The translations under genes were made by a program, and so were the position numbers. Source: Odiellus spinosus (taxonomy: Eukaryota > Arthropoda > Arachnida > Opiliones > Phalangiidae). Taken from it: DNA of 64,000 bases. The stretch covers positions 7,883,185 through 7,947,184 of the forward strand of contig OY987230.1 in assembly GCA_963920705.1 (NCBI GenBank). The letters run 5' to 3'. A model generated the notes under the pieces. It was given only the letters and a program-made list of their open reading frames with translations, was not told the DNA's origin and made no database searches. Below, piece by piece: positions 32,471 to 44,520 of this stretch (positions are counted from its first letter, which is position 1; each line of letters opens with the position of its first letter).

Positions 32471-33840
32471 GCGAAAAACATTTACGGTAGATCACCATGG
32501 TAGGGGATCCCAATTCCGAAAATTTCCCCTTGCACCAAATGAATAAAATATTCCTATATGCAAGATGAGATTCAAATATGTTTTTCTGCGAATTTGAAAC
32601 GGGGAATTTCGTTAACAAATCAAATATTACAATAGGGAATTAATTAGTTTAATTAAAACTGATATTAAATATTTTAAATTCCTCAGAATTTAGTAAATAC
32701 GTTTTCATTAAAAGAAGACTACTGACTGAAAATTTAACTACCGTTTTTAATTTTTCCCTGATTTTAAATAATTAAATATAAACACTTGATCAATTATTTC
32801 AATTAGAAAATAATACTTGAAATTTTTTTATTCTTACCACGGGGCTTATATTTTAATGGAGTGGCTTTTCGACCAATCAGAAGGTAAACTACTCCGCGAT
32901 GTTTTTAGTGTAGAGAATGATTGAGATTGTAAGATTCTCGATAAGAGGTGTATTAACCAGGCTTTTCCGTCAATTTAGTATAATAAAACCAGAGAAAATA
33001 TACCAAAGGAATAGAAGAAGCGGTTTAAAATGGCACGAGTGAAAGATGATCCTTTTTTTTTCCAATTCTGACTTCAAATCTTGGGTCCAATCAGAGGTAA
33101 GCAGTGGTATAGGCTTCACCTTCTTGGCTTCACCAATGAGACAACCGGTACAGAGGAGATCCCTAAAATGGGGGTTAAAAAAACAAGAAGAGCGCCCGTG
33201 CCATTCTAGTAATGCCTGTACAAACGAGGGATCTTCTATTCCTCTGGTATTTTTCTCTGAGAAAACTGACGAAACAAGTTGTAGAACTAGAAATGGCCAT
33301 ACTTGCGCTAAGCCTAATTTTGAAGTCGTAGAAATTTGAAAAAGAGCGCGAGCAAAAAGTCACGGAATCACGGCTACGAGACAATTTATTAGATTTCTAT
33401 ACGAAATCAAAATCAAACACTCCCTGTCTTTTAACGCGACCTCTGATTGGTCGAGAAGTCACTGTACAAAAAATTTAAACACACTATTAAGATAAAAAAC
33501 TTTAAAAATAATCATTTCTGATAGAATAACAACTTGAAAAATTATGTGGCGCATATTTTTAAATAAGGAATCAGTTAAGCGTATCCCTTTAAAACTGGTA
33601 GATAGCCGAGGTACGATTTCATCAATTATAAATAAAGCATTTTCGAACAACGTTTCGCTATCTAACAGGAGGGAAAATAGAAATAAAACACCCTTACATA
33701 CTTTCAGACTCATAATAAACTAGATAACGCGCCAATAGCGTGTATTATACGTGCTATTCAGAACGAAAGAGTTAGAGGCAATATTAACCAAGAGACATTA
33801 GACGCAATGAGACTTTAAAGCGATAGTTAAACCTATATTT
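32471..33840. other. Intergenic, nothing recognised
   Basis: The frames at 33046-33339 (+) and 33175-33384 (-) overlap and look spurious. GCTAAGCCTAATTTT occurs at 33308. Confidence 0.4.
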
Positions 33841-34459
33841 AACTACATTCTTACTAGGCATTGGAATCGATTTAAACCCTTTCAAAACGTTTCGTTTGAG
33901 TCGTGTGAACGGGAAACCGTCTTTTCTAGAATCGATTTGATCCGATTTCTCGAAACCGCTTCGGTTTCATACCGATTCGGTTCAACAACCCATAGATGAA
34001 GCTACAATAAATCGATTTATAAATATAGTGCGTGAACACGTGACGCCAGAAGCCGATGAAACCCTCCTTTGAAGTCTACTACTCTAATGTTCCTCTCTGT
34101 ATGGGTAAAATTCACAATTTTACGAGATCGGAGGGGTCCTACTTCATACCCCCTGTCTACGCAAAATTGGAAATTCTCTCCCTCCACAAACGACGACGTT
34201 TTTTGACGAACTCCAAGGCTGCTAGAGATATTCGCTCGACAAACTCCCGCTCCGAAAATATCTACCGTTAGGAGGCGTACGAATCGCGCTTTTTGAAACT
34301 AACCCATACAGAGAGGGGTTGACAAGACCCGGGAGTAATAGACTTCAAAGGAGGGTTTCATCGGCTTCTGGTGACGCTTAAACCGATTCCTGGCGATTTG
34401 AATATCGGTTTGATTTTACCGTTTCAAATCGATTAAAAATGCTAGTGTGACCGTATCTA
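33841..34459 (+). mobile_element. Family C MITE copy 5, split by family D
   Basis: Left part ends GTGCGTGAACACGTGACGC; right part resumes GTGACGCTTAAACCGATTCC and ends GTGTGACCGTATCTA. Removing the insert and one GTGACGC restores the sequence found in the other copies. Confidence 0.8.
34047..34370 (+). mobile_element. Family D MITE, copy 2, nested in family C
   Basis: 324 bp with CAGAAGCCGATGAAACCCTC ends, 7-bp duplication GTGACGC (34040-34046 and 34371-34377). Compared with copies 1 and 3 it lacks a short GATATAGCG-type segment near the left end. Confidence 0.88.
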
Positions 34460-34539
34460 TAGTTTCACGTGATTTTCGGCACTTGATTTTATCGTTTTAT
34501 TGTGTTTTTTGGAAAGTTGAACTCACTGTTTCGAATATG

Positions 34540-34715
34540 CTAATGTCTGACTCTATTCAGCTGAACTCGTATAACGTATCAATTTCCTATAAAAATGAGT
34601 TCGAATATCATTTGCCTTACATTCAGATACGTTAACTCGAATAAGAAATGGATTTTTTTTCGCGAACGGATAATATCTGACCGACATTCAATTAGCAATT
34701 CCGAGCTCTAGACTT
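34540..34715 (-). repeat. Family N repeat fragment
   Basis: Matches the end of the 58.4-58.9 kb copy: CGTATCAATTTCCTATAA, CGCGAACGGATAATATCTGA and a terminal CCGAGCTCTAG. Confidence 0.6.
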
Positions 34716-35399
34716 ACGAATCAATTAGGATATCACTACTGACCAAAAATCGAGGTGTACTCGGACACATGTCGTTATTTTGTACGGAGTTTTAGGATTT
34801 TCAAGAGATTTTTATATTTTTAAGATGTTTCTGGGAGAGATTTTGTGATTTCAATGTTAATTTCCTATAGAAAATTACGTTCAGAGATTTCTAATGCAAT
34901 TAATACTTTAAGTACAATCCTTTGTAACCATTGTAGGGTTTCCCATCCATACTCGTAGACTGAGACTATAGTAACATTTAACCTGGAATTCAATCCCTAT
35001 ACAGCTAGGATGTCATCCGCCTACATAGGCTTCTCCCATACAGTCTTGTTTTAGCCAAGGCTTAGCTAATACTTTAGCCTCTTTCTGTCGCGCACCCTTC
35101 GGCGTTTCAATATAATTAGTTTCTGAAGGAAGGAAGCGACGACATTTTAGGCATCCCGTATCAAAAGAGGAAAGGCTTTCTTCAGTTAAATCATTAATGT
35201 TAGCTTATCTAAATGTTCCTGAACGTATACGTTGGGACACAGGGATGGAATGACAGAGTGAAAGATAGATCTTTTCCGCGTGAAAATAGAACCATTATTT
35301 AAATGGAATAAAACGTCTACCGTATAAAAGTTTAAATTACTGATTTATTATTACGTTAATTGAAGCATTTTATCGCGTGAAATACGAAAGCCTAACTCA
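34716..35399. other. Intergenic, nothing recognised
   Basis: No repeat member or coding frame of interest. Confidence 0.45.
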
Positions 35400-35660
35400 A
35401 ATCATAGAAACTATACTAAGCCTACTCCGAACCATCGTAAAATACTAAGCCTAATCCGAACCATCGTAAATAGTTTGAATTAGGCTTAATATTTATAATG
35501 ATAAATAGTTTGAATTCGGCTTGATATTTATAATGATACTTTGTTTTTACTGTATCTTCTATGCATATAAATAATAAGCCTAATCCAAACCATACCATCA
35601 CAACTGCCAAGCCTAATCCAGACCATACCATCATAAATGCTAAGCCTAACCCAAACTTTA
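35400..35660. repeat. Cluster of CTAAGCCTAATCC motifs
   Basis: Imperfect repeats of 'ctaagcctaatccgaaccat' in both orientations, for example GAATTAGGCTTAATATTTAT next to its GAATTCGGCTTGATATTTAT variant. They create long Gly/Leu or Asn/Pro frames that are not genes. Confidence 0.65.
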
Positions 35661-36560
35661 CTTTTAACACCGAAAAAAAACCAAGTAATCAATTCACATT
35701 CTCACAAAAATTATACCAAATCTATAGATATCGTAAAAGTGTCAAATTAGACAAGAATTATGCAAAATAACACTGGTGAAGTTATATTCATCGTTACGTA
35801 AAGATGAAAAACAACTTCCTTTCTTCTGATTAAATAATCAATCTACATAGAAATCCAGAATTGTAAAATGGAAATTGAGCTGTTCTTTTTCTCTTTTAAA
35901 CTGAAAAGCGCAATGAATCAACCTTAATTTATTCGAACTCGACAAAAACCGAAAGGAACACGAGGGTTCGGTAAGACCGATCCGCGTCTATAAATACACT
36001 CCTCGTTTGATTTCCGATATCCAAAGGCCCCTATTAGGAATTCAGAGCGTATATATGTATACTGAAACTGTAGATACAGATGCCCATCCCATCCCTCGAG
36101 CGCGCGTTCCTCCATAGAAAATATAGTACTATATTTTTGCTCGGACTCTTTTCTACCTATTTTTTTCCTTCACGGAGAGTTTCTATATGGGAGGGAAATT
36201 CTTTATCCTATACCCTTATTTTTCCCAAAGAGTATCGTTAGACAGCTATTCAACACTTGACCCTCCGGGCGAAAAAGGAGAATCTAATTCAAGCTTCTAA
36301 AGAGACGAATAACCCTACAAGAGTCCTATAACAAGAGGTCCCTTCAGTTTCAATAAGGGGAAAAAAACACCTTGAAAATGTACATTCCGGGGTAAAATAA
36401 CAAGATGGATAAGCCCATAGTTGCCTACACCTCAAACGGTTGTAAACGTTTTAGGTCAATGGGTTCCATTTACCCCCTTTTACACGTTTCCAGGAGCCTG
36501 AATTCAGTCAACGATTCTGCCTAGATCGTTAACATTGTGGAATAAACATTCCTTCACTAG
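35661..36560. other. Intergenic, nothing recognised
   Basis: No repeat member seen until the family C cluster that follows. Short frames lack domains. Confidence 0.45.
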
Positions 36561-37178
36561 AGCCGCGTTCATACTAGGCTTCGCAATCGATTTAAACCGT
36601 TTCAAAACGTATCGCTGGAGTCGTGTTAACCGAATTTTTTTCGGCTCGATTTCATTCCATATCTCGAAACTGCTTCGGGAACCAGTTTCATACCGATTCG
36701 GTTTCAACAACCGATAGCCGAAGCTACAATAAATCAATTTAAAGACAATGTGTGAATACAGCTGCGTTCATACTAGGAATTGGAATCGATTTAAACCGTT
36801 TCAAAACGTTTCGCAGGAATGGTGAGAACATCAGGAATTCGTCTTTTATAGAATCGATTTGATTCGATTTCTCGAAACTGCTTCGGGAACCAGTTTCATA
36901 CACAACCTATGGATGAAGCGACAATAAATCGATTTATAAAGATAATGCGTGAACACATGAAGCTTAAAAATATTCCAGACGATTTGAATATCGGTTTGAT
37001 TTTACCGTTTTAAATCGATTAAGAAATGCTAGTGTGACCGTAGCTTACGTGACGCTTAAAACGAGTCCTGGCGATCGGTTTGCGATGGTATACGGTTTAA
37101 AATCGATTAAGAAATGCTAGTGTGATCGTAGCTTTTGAAACGGTTTTGAATCGACCCCGAGGCCTATCGTATCAACGC
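36561..37178 (+). mobile_element. Cluster of family C MITE pieces (copy 6)
   Basis: A left-hand part (AGCCGCGTTCATACTAGGCT to about 36760) is followed by a nearly full copy (AGCTGCGTTCATACTAGGAA to GTGTGACCGTAGCT at about 37046). Then come a repeated right end (to about 37133) and a final inverted fragment ending GGCCTATCGTATCAACGCGC. Insertion into, or recombination among, family members seems likely. Confidence 0.7.
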
Positions 37179-38002
37179 GCAAATTCATTTGGAGAGTATG
37201 GGCTCTTCTTTCTGTTCAAAATATTTGTATAGTTTGAGAAGCGTGATAGTCGAAAAGACAGACACTGAAATCGTTTTAATCAGGGAGGTAGAAAGAGGGC
37301 TTCAAAAGAGCAGGATATTATCGTGGCGGCGTAGAGACGAACAGAGTAATAATATCCAAAAAACGAGCTATATCTCACCACGCCCTACTTTTAACGAGAA
37401 AAGAAAGTATCTCTTTCACACCTCTAGAACTCGCGTTCGATCGTTATTGGGCACTCATTTCTTTTCTATAAATAAAATTGCTCTACGTCCAAGAGATCTA
37501 TATACATTTAGCAATTAATATAAAATTACTTGGTTCCACCCTGATGGAAAACAAATCGTACATTTGCCTAAGAAACAAGTTCTATTTAAAGACAATTTTT
37601 GTTGGTTGCAACTTCCGATGTTGAGGAAATCCAATACTTTGTCCCAATCTTGAAAAAAAAATGGTACATTTCTTTCAGAAACAGGCTCTAATTAACAGCG
37701 ATTTTTGTTGGTTCCAAGGTTGAGGAAAAGTATACGATTTTCCATTTTAAAATAAAATCTATTGTCTAAGCATTCTGAGGAAATCTAATTCTCGTGAGAT
37801 TGTGTTAAGAGTGAATTCCCGTTTTCAATCAGCTCAAACTTTTGCGTATATACACTTTTCCAAGAGAATATTATATCAAATTCATTTAGATATTCCCTTC
37901 TCTGTCACGTGGGTTAAATCAAGAATTAATTTACTTCTCCTAGGAGAATTACTATACCATCCCGTATTTCGTTTTCCATCCTGTTTACTAGAAGGAGAGA
38001 AA
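37179..38002. other. Intergenic, nothing recognised
   Basis: A 109-codon plus-strand frame (37189-37518) has no recognisable domain and starts at the edge of a MITE. A diverged direct repeat ('ttttgttggttgca/ccaa') is present near 37600-37720. Confidence 0.4.
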
Positions 38003-38281
38003 CCCGTTCATACTAGGCCTTAGAAATAGATTTAAACCGTTTCGCTAGAGTCGTGTGAACAGGAAACCGTCTTTTCTCGTATCGATTTGATTTCTCGAAA
38101 CTGCTTCGGGAACCAGTTTCATACCGATTCGGTTTCAACAACCGATAGATGAAGCTACAATAAATCGATTTATAAAGATAATGCGTGAACACGTGACGCT
38201 TAAATCGATTCCTGGCGATTTGAATAGCGGTATAATTTTACCGTTTCAAATCGATTAAAAAATACTAATGTGACAAAAGCT
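38003..38281 (+). mobile_element. Family C MITE copy 7
   Basis: Left end CCGTTCATACTAGGCCTTAG, right end TACTAATGTGACAAAAGCT. Near full length, with a small deletion in the left arm. Confidence 0.78.
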
Positions 38282-38373
38282 CATGAAGCGAGTTTTACTT
38301 CCGCTGATATTTCCGCTCTTTCATATCCGTCTGTATAATTAACTTAGTCTGCAAAGATTGCAAAGGCTAACTT

Positions 38374-38536
38374 AAGTCACGTTCACACTAGAGACGTTGA
38401 AACCGTTCGGAAAAGGTCAAATTATAGACTTAGAGGTTACCCATGTAGATATTCTTGATCAAGAAATGCAATATCTTAAATTGTCGATTTGATCTTATAC
38501 AGAACGATTTGAATAGAGTCAAGTGTGAACGTAGCT
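38374..38536 (+). mobile_element. Family H MITE, copy 2
   Basis: Ends AAGTCACGTTCACACTAGAG and ...AAGTGTGAACGTAGCT. Preceded by TTAAG and followed by TTAC. Confidence 0.65.
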
Positions 38537-39009
38537 TACGTGTCGCGCGTAACAGCAAGCAGCGGTGGCGCCAAAACTAGGCTTTATAAGCTAAGGTTCT
38601 AAGTGGGGCCCCAAATTATAATCGATGGGGTCTCTAAATTGATTAAAGGTTTATAGGCGACGTGAAAAAAATCACGGCGTCGGGCAGCAGCGAGGCAAAT
38701 ACCGGTTCCGATCAAATCTAATTCGCAACGAGTACCGGAAATACCGTCTCTATAGAAAATATAATAAGCGGTATGTGTAGCGGAACGCACCAAACATCAA
38801 AGGATGACGTTAGTGCGTGTTTCTTTTTCAAATTATACGCGTGATAGGGCGAATAGGGAAAATAGTGGTTGCATGCCAACGGTTTTTTTGTACCCTTTAA
38901 TAAAGCTTGAATTTTCTATAATTAGAATCCATGATAGAGATTTTGAAAAGGAAGAAACGCCTGAAGATTGAGTTATTTTTTTGTTACTGTGTGCAGTTAC
39001 CGTTTTTAA
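38537..39009. other. Intergenic, nothing recognised
   Basis: No repeat member or convincing coding frame seen. Confidence 0.45.
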
Positions 39010-39363
39010 AGGCAGAATGCAATCTAAAAGCCAGTATTTTTTATTGATTCCTTATCGATTAAATAGGCTTTATATTTAAATACAAACAAATATTAAACTA
39101 GAAATAAATTTAAAACTTACCATGAAAATAGGCTTTTCTATATTCATGGATATATCATGGATTCATCATATAAGGGACTAGCGATCAATGTCATTGGTTG
39201 GGGAATTCAGGACCTCTTTGAATTGAGCTAAGCCAATTTTATGGTAAGTTTTAAATTTATTTCTAGTTTAATATTTGTTTTTAAATTTTTTTAACTGGTA
39301 GATTAGGCCTATTTAAACGATAAGGAATCGATAAAAAAATCAGTTGTTAGGTTGCGTTCTCCC
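39010..39363. mobile_element. Family A fold-back MITE copy 6
   Basis: TTAA on both sides (39006-39009 and 39364-39367), with a complete but short centre. Both arms carry the AACTTACC/GGTAAGTT block. Confidence 0.82.
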
Positions 39364-39367
39364 TTAA

Positions 39368-40331
39368 CAATAAAACCTCCATTTCCTTTCATACATTTTT
39401 CAAAATATCTCTTATAGTCATTAATAATATGAGGTTCTAAAACCAAAACAATTAAATCCACCGGAATGTCCAGAATATCACAATTAAATTCAGCTTAAAA
39501 GTTTTTAATTTCACAAGACCTGATCACTGTACTTAAGGTTTTAAATCCTTTCATCCATACACGGTCATTATTAAAATTTATAACCCGAAAAACTGTCAAT
39601 TGCAAACTCGGTAGCGGCTTACAATCGAAATTTATGTAAAATATATCCCTTTTATATATCGCTCACGTAAAGGGCAAATCTCACGAATTTCTACCAAACT
39701 GGACCCCATTCTAATCTGGGTACTTGGCGATTTAAATTTACTTTTGGTTGTACCCCAGAATGTCTAATGGAAAATAAGAATTGCGGTACTAATTTTTAAA
39801 AGCAAACTCGATTTAACTTAGTGATAGGCTACGCGGGGTCGAGTCCTTTGGTTAATTTGATGTCGTGTTGAAAATAATTGCGTGAACACGAGAGGATAAT
39901 GATTTGGGCGGTCTCGAGTCTAAAGTCGTTTTATACGGATCGTTATTCGCTCGAGAGCTTTCCCGCTGGTCTAAGCGTGCATATATACTTGAGAAGTAAA
40001 TTCCCATTAGATCTATTTGTCAGGTGCATGAGGTATAAGAGGTTTATTTTCGCTGGCAAAAATATACCATTTTTTTTTTTTTTTTTATTATACTAAGGAT
40101 TAAGGTTCTAAAATATTGAGGGTATTAATTTTTATGGGTTTTAAGTATGCACTCAGAGTAAGCCCCAAAAATAGATCTTGGTGGTACTTGCATGCTTAAA
40201 GAGGCACTAAAATAATCTATAATAAAGTCAAAGCAACGCTTTTCATTATATTTTATATATGTATCATGGGTCTATAGATTTTTTTAACACCAAAATAGAC
40301 ACACCAGCTTTTCAATTATTTGTAATTATTT
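39368..40331. other. Intergenic with a T17 run
   Basis: T run near 40070-40086. A 72-codon frame at 39878-40096 has no domain. Confidence 0.45.
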
Positions 40332-41390
40332 CCAGAATTTAATGTATTTTTCTGTATTTGAAATAATTAAAAATATATTTTTCTGTATTTGAAATAATTA
40401 AAAATATATTTTTCTGTATTTGAAATAATTAAAAATATATTTTTCTGTATTTGAAATAATTAAAAATATATTTTTCTGTATTTGAAATAATTAAAAATAT
40501 ATTTTTCTGTATTTGAAATAATTAAAAATATATTTTTCTGTATTTGAAATAATTAAAAATATATTTTTCTGTATTTGAAATAATTAAAAATATATTTTTC
40601 TGTATTTGAAATAATTAAAAATATATTTTTCTGTATTTGAAATAATTAAAAATATATTTTTCTGTATTTGAAATAATTAAAAATATATTTTTCTGTATTT
40701 GAAATAATTAGAAATATATTTTTCTGTATTTGAAATAATTAGAAATATATTTTTCTGTATTTGAAATAATTAGAAATATATTTTTCTGTATTTGAAATAA
40801 TTAAAAATATATTTTTCTGTATTTGAAATAATTAAAAATATATTTTTCTGTATTTGAAATAATTAAAAATATATTTTTCTGTATTTGAAATAATTAAAAA
40901 TATATTTTTCTGTATTTGAAATAATTAAAAATTATTTCTCCGCGTTTGAAATAATTAAAAAATCTTTCTCCGCGTTTGAAATAATTAAAAAATATTTATC
41001 AGCATTTGAAATAATTAAAAATATATTTCTCAGCATTAGAAATAATTAAAAATATATTTCTCAGCATTAGAAATAATTAAAAATATATTTCTCAGCATTA
41101 GAAATAATTAAAAATATATTTCTCAGCATTAGAAATAATTAAAAATATATTTCTCAGCATTTGAAATAATTAAAAATATATTTCTCAGCATTTGAAATAA
41201 TTAAAAATATATTTCTCCACATTTGAAATAATTAAAAATATATTTCTCCACATTTGAAATAATTAAAAATATATTTCTCCACATTTGAAATAATTAAAAA
41301 TATATTTCTCCACATTTGAAATAATTAAAAATATATTTCTCCGCATTAGAAATAATTAAAAATATATTTCTCTGTATTTGAAATAATTGG
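40332..41390. repeat. 31-bp AT-rich tandem array
   Basis: About 34 units of 'ctgtatttgaaataattaaaaatatattttt'. The first 19 or so are almost identical. Later blocks carry shared variants (CTCCGCG, CTCAGCATTAG, CTCCACATT), the pattern expected from local block expansion. Confidence 0.95.
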
Positions 41391-41715
41391 AAATATTTTC
41401 CAATATATAAAAATACATTTTTTATATTTCTAATATTTCAAAATACATTATTTTTTATTTCTAATATTTCAAAATACATTCTTTTTTATTTCTAATATTT
41501 CAAAATACATTCTTTTTTATTTCTAATATTTCAAAATACATTCTTTTTTATTTCTAATATTTCAAAATACATTATTTTATATTTCTAATATTTAAAAATA
41601 CATTATTTTATATTTCTAATATTTAAAAATACATTTTTTTATATTTCCAATATTTCAAAATACATCTTTTTTTGTTTCCAATATTTCAAAATACATTTTT
41701 ATTTTAATTTCCAAA
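41391..41715. repeat. Second 31-bp array, apparently inverted relative to the first
   Basis: About ten units of 'atttcaaaatacattcttttttatttctaat', also 31 bp. Its ATTTCAAA-TACA and TATATTTCTAAT parts resemble the reverse complement of the first array's unit. The junction at 41387-41402 is a near-perfect palindrome, TTGGAAATATTTTCCA. Confidence 0.75.
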
Positions 41716-41764
41716 AATGCTGATTTAATGTGTGCTATCTTGTTTCGAAAAGCATTTTCAATGA

Positions 41765-41766
<2 letters not shown>

Positions 41767-41808
<42 letters not shown>
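41767..41808. repeat. A42 run
   Basis: Uninterrupted adenines shortly after the 31-bp arrays. No retroposed gene body was found upstream. Confidence 0.95.
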
Positions 41809-41812
<4 letters not shown>

Positions 41813-42464
41813 AAAAATCGAAGTGAAACCAATCAGTAAATTGCTTTGTCGTAGATTTTTCTCAAAAAACCAACGCAAACAAATTTAATCGTACGAAATA
41901 CAAAATAATCAAACGCAAATGACTTAAAAAACGAAAACAAAAAGAGAAAACGTAAGGTATTTTATCGGGGAGATTCCAAGTTTTAAAATAAAAGAAGAAC
42001 GTCGGTGGAATTTTAAATTGGAAAAGAATGAGGGAACTCTTTAGGAGCATTCCACATTTGAAACTGTGCCACGTCCAAAACATATGGTCTTTTCTATTGT
42101 AGTAACACGAAGAGATAAGTGTAAACCTTTAGACCAGCTTTATATGTAGTGTCAATTTCGGTTGCAATATAGCTCAAGGCTCAATATATATATTGAAAAG
42201 ATGCCTTAGTCGTTTTAAGGGGTAATTGTCAATGACTACTTTCTTGTCTATGAAGTTTAATATTGTGTAAGAATCCGCTTCAGGTTTGACCAAATTGCCA
42301 ACTATTATTGTTAAAAGTATATAGGTCATCCACTCAACCCCTCATTTTTTATTCCAATAGATTCCAAGGATGCCGTTTTACTTTCAAAGAAAGGAATCAG
42401 GAATATACTTGTGTTGCGAAAGTTTCATCAAGAACACGCGAGCTTCAATGTTCATCCTCATTCT
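41809..42464. other. Intergenic, nothing recognised
   Basis: No coding frame of interest. A family F terminus begins at the right edge. Confidence 0.45.
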
Positions 42465-42468
42465 TTAA

Positions 42469-42530
42469 AGTGAGGCTGCCACCAATTGTTTTGTTTCCCT
42501 AATGAATATCGACTATATTTAAATGGTCCA
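42469..42530 (+). repeat. Family F terminus, isolated
   Basis: TTAA (42465-42468) followed by AGTGAGGCTGCCACCAATTG and a TGAATATCGAC block like that at 47.24 kb. Confidence 0.5.
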
Positions 42531-42534
42531 CCAT

Positions 42535-42725
42535 GTAGGAAAGGGGAGGCCAGCCAATCAGAATTTTATTTTGGAAAGTCTTACGTGTTATGTTAGATGG
42601 CGCCACAATCTCCGAATACTTTTGCTTTTATGGGAAATGTGGCGCCATCTTTTGGGGGCTTGCCCCTTGTATATGTAATGTTGGAATAAAAAGACGAGAT
42701 TTGATTGGCTTGTCCCCCTTATCTC
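42535..42725. mobile_element. Hairpin MITE with nested inverted repeats (P)
   Basis: Outer inverted repeats contain AGCCAATCAGAATTTTATT and its counterpart, next to AGGGG/CCCCTT. The inner pair is a perfect AGATGGCGCCACA and complement. No target duplication identified; only one copy seen. Confidence 0.6.
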
Positions 42726-43355
42726 CAGAGCGGGATTCAAAATGGTGATCGACCTTATAAGTTATAAATTTAAAGTACTTCTTTAACTAACGTTTTTTCA
42801 CAATTTAATTTAATATCAACTTTTTTTTACTAAATATGGTCTAAGAAATCTAAAAATTAAGTTATCGCGTATTAAACATCATTTCCTTCAGTCTTCTTTA
42901 ATTAAACTCAAAAAGATTTATCTTCAGATTTATTTTATATATTATTCTTTTCTACAAGGTACGGATTTGGACGTTGCAAGGTTCAACATCGCTCGCCTTA
43001 TAAAATTAACTATCCTAAAAGCTTTAATGAATCCCAAGAAAGATTAACTTATTTTAAAAGGTTCATTAGGGATCAAATCAGAAAGGATTAGTGCGGGAAC
43101 AATGGGGTAAACTAGGCTGCAATTAAATTACGCGCTGCTCAAGGCTTAAATAAATGAAAAGGAATTCAAAATAGACCCGTTTTTAGCGCTAATTAAGTTT
43201 GGATTGTCAAATAAAAAAATTAAATTAACTTATTTTTTAATTGGCCACATGAAAATATTTTTTTTTTTTTTTTTTTTTTGTTTCTTGCTGATGATATAGC
43301 CTTTTTCACGATAAGAGATTAAAAATACATAAAAATAACTTAATTCTCCCTTTGA
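42726..43355. other. Intergenic with a T run
   Basis: T run near 43260-43279. Nothing else recognised. Confidence 0.45.
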
Positions 43356-43560
43356 AGGGAAACTTGGAGCTAAAAATGGAACAGCTTTTGAATTTAGTTT
43401 CGTAATCACCGTGCCAAAAAACGTATTCGAGAAATTTTATACAGGTTTTTGGTGTTTAAATTAATTTTTAAAGTTTGAATAAAAGTATAAAATCGGGCCA
43501 ATCATATTATTTCAACGTTCAACAGCGCTTGTAATGTCCTAACATAGGCTGGCGTTTGAC
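43356..43560 (+). mobile_element. Family E element copy 2, left half only
   Basis: Begins AGGGAAACTTGGAGCTAAAA after TTGA (a decayed TTAA). It runs through GGGCCAATCATATTATTTCA and is lost after the TTCAACAGCGCTTGTAATGT block. Confidence 0.75.
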
Positions 43561-44299
43561 GCCCAAGTCCAGGGCTATAGCTTTATCCATAGTAGCCACA
43601 CACGAGGTTTGGTTATAATCCCTATTTTTGTCACTGCTTGCCGTTAGAGGACGCTTATGAGCGTCAGGTCTGGTTATTCATAAATGTCAAAAGTGATAGG
43701 TTCGATATAGTGCTGCAGCTTATGAAAATTTTTAACCGCACACATACAAACATTTGTCTTTACAATGATATAGCTTGTGTATCTAACTCGTAACGCATTT
43801 CATCATTCCTTTTTATTCAACCTCAGTAGAGCCCATTTCTTGGAAAATTTGATTCGGATTAAATGACTCGAAAATCCTGGCCCAATTTAAACTTATACCG
43901 TAGAAGAAAGAAGAATAAAGAATAAAAAATCTTTTCTCCTTAAAAGTAGGTATGGGACGAAATTCCAGTCGCATATTTCTAGCGCGTCCATCGCTTCACG
44001 AGAGCCAAACCGAGACAATTTTTTGGAAAAGGATAAGAGGAGGGTAAGGATTGGGCTGGGCTTTCTGAGGCTTAAAAATCAGGGGCGTGATAGACGTTAT
44101 TAATCTTTCGGTGTCAGATAAGCGGCTGAGGCCAAGCTGCTGTGTAACGAAAAAAATAAAACCGCGTAGTGCAAGGCTCCCTCCTTGAAACGTTTCGTTG
44201 TCTGAAGTTTCTAGCTTCCAAGTACAACCTCAATTTGGATACTATATAGTTTATTTTATGTTGTAGTAGAAATATTATTTAATTACGATAAATTCAGGT
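43561..44299. other. Intergenic, nothing recognised
   Basis: No repeat member or coding frame of interest. Confidence 0.45.
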
Positions 44300-44520
44300 T
44301 AATATTTATAAGTGTCTAATATACAAGTCTCAGTATCCAATATACAAGCCATTGTAGCGAATATTCTTAGTTCATCAGTGCAAAACTAAAGTACTCAATA
44401 TGCAAGCCCAAGTACTTCATATTCATTTTATAAGTACCAGACCCAGGTACCCAATACTCGAGTTCACAAGTACCAGACCCAGGTACCCAATACTCGAGTT
44501 CACAAGTACCAGACCCAAAT
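44300..44520. repeat. 36-bp tandem repeat with degenerate flank
   Basis: Two exact 36-bp units and a partial third ('aagtaccagacccaggtacc..gagttcac') from 44432 to 44520. They are preceded by weaker repeats on the CAATATACAAG/AAGTAC theme. Confidence 0.75.

Noticed and set aside
34056..34271. Frames of 60-71 codons (MKPSFEVYYS...) conserved at 34.1 and 61.2 kb and partly at 13.4 kb
   Set aside because: They lie wholly inside family D MITEs. Conservation is that of the element, and the frames are broken or shifted between copies.
35422..35670. Gly/Leu/Trp-rich frame (GLGLAFMMVW repeats)
   Set aside because: It is the translation of repeated ATTAGGCTTGG motifs and its strand partner is equally open.
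37189..37518. 109-codon plus-strand frame
   Set aside because: No recognisable domain, begins at a MITE edge, and its composition follows the local DNA. Not enough to call a gene.
39832..39850. GGGGTCGAGTCC resembling a tRNA B box
   Set aside because: No A box at the right distance and no cloverleaf could be drawn.
40332..41390. CRISPR or centromeric satellite
   Set aside because: No spacers, and only about 1 kb long. A local minisatellite is sufficient.
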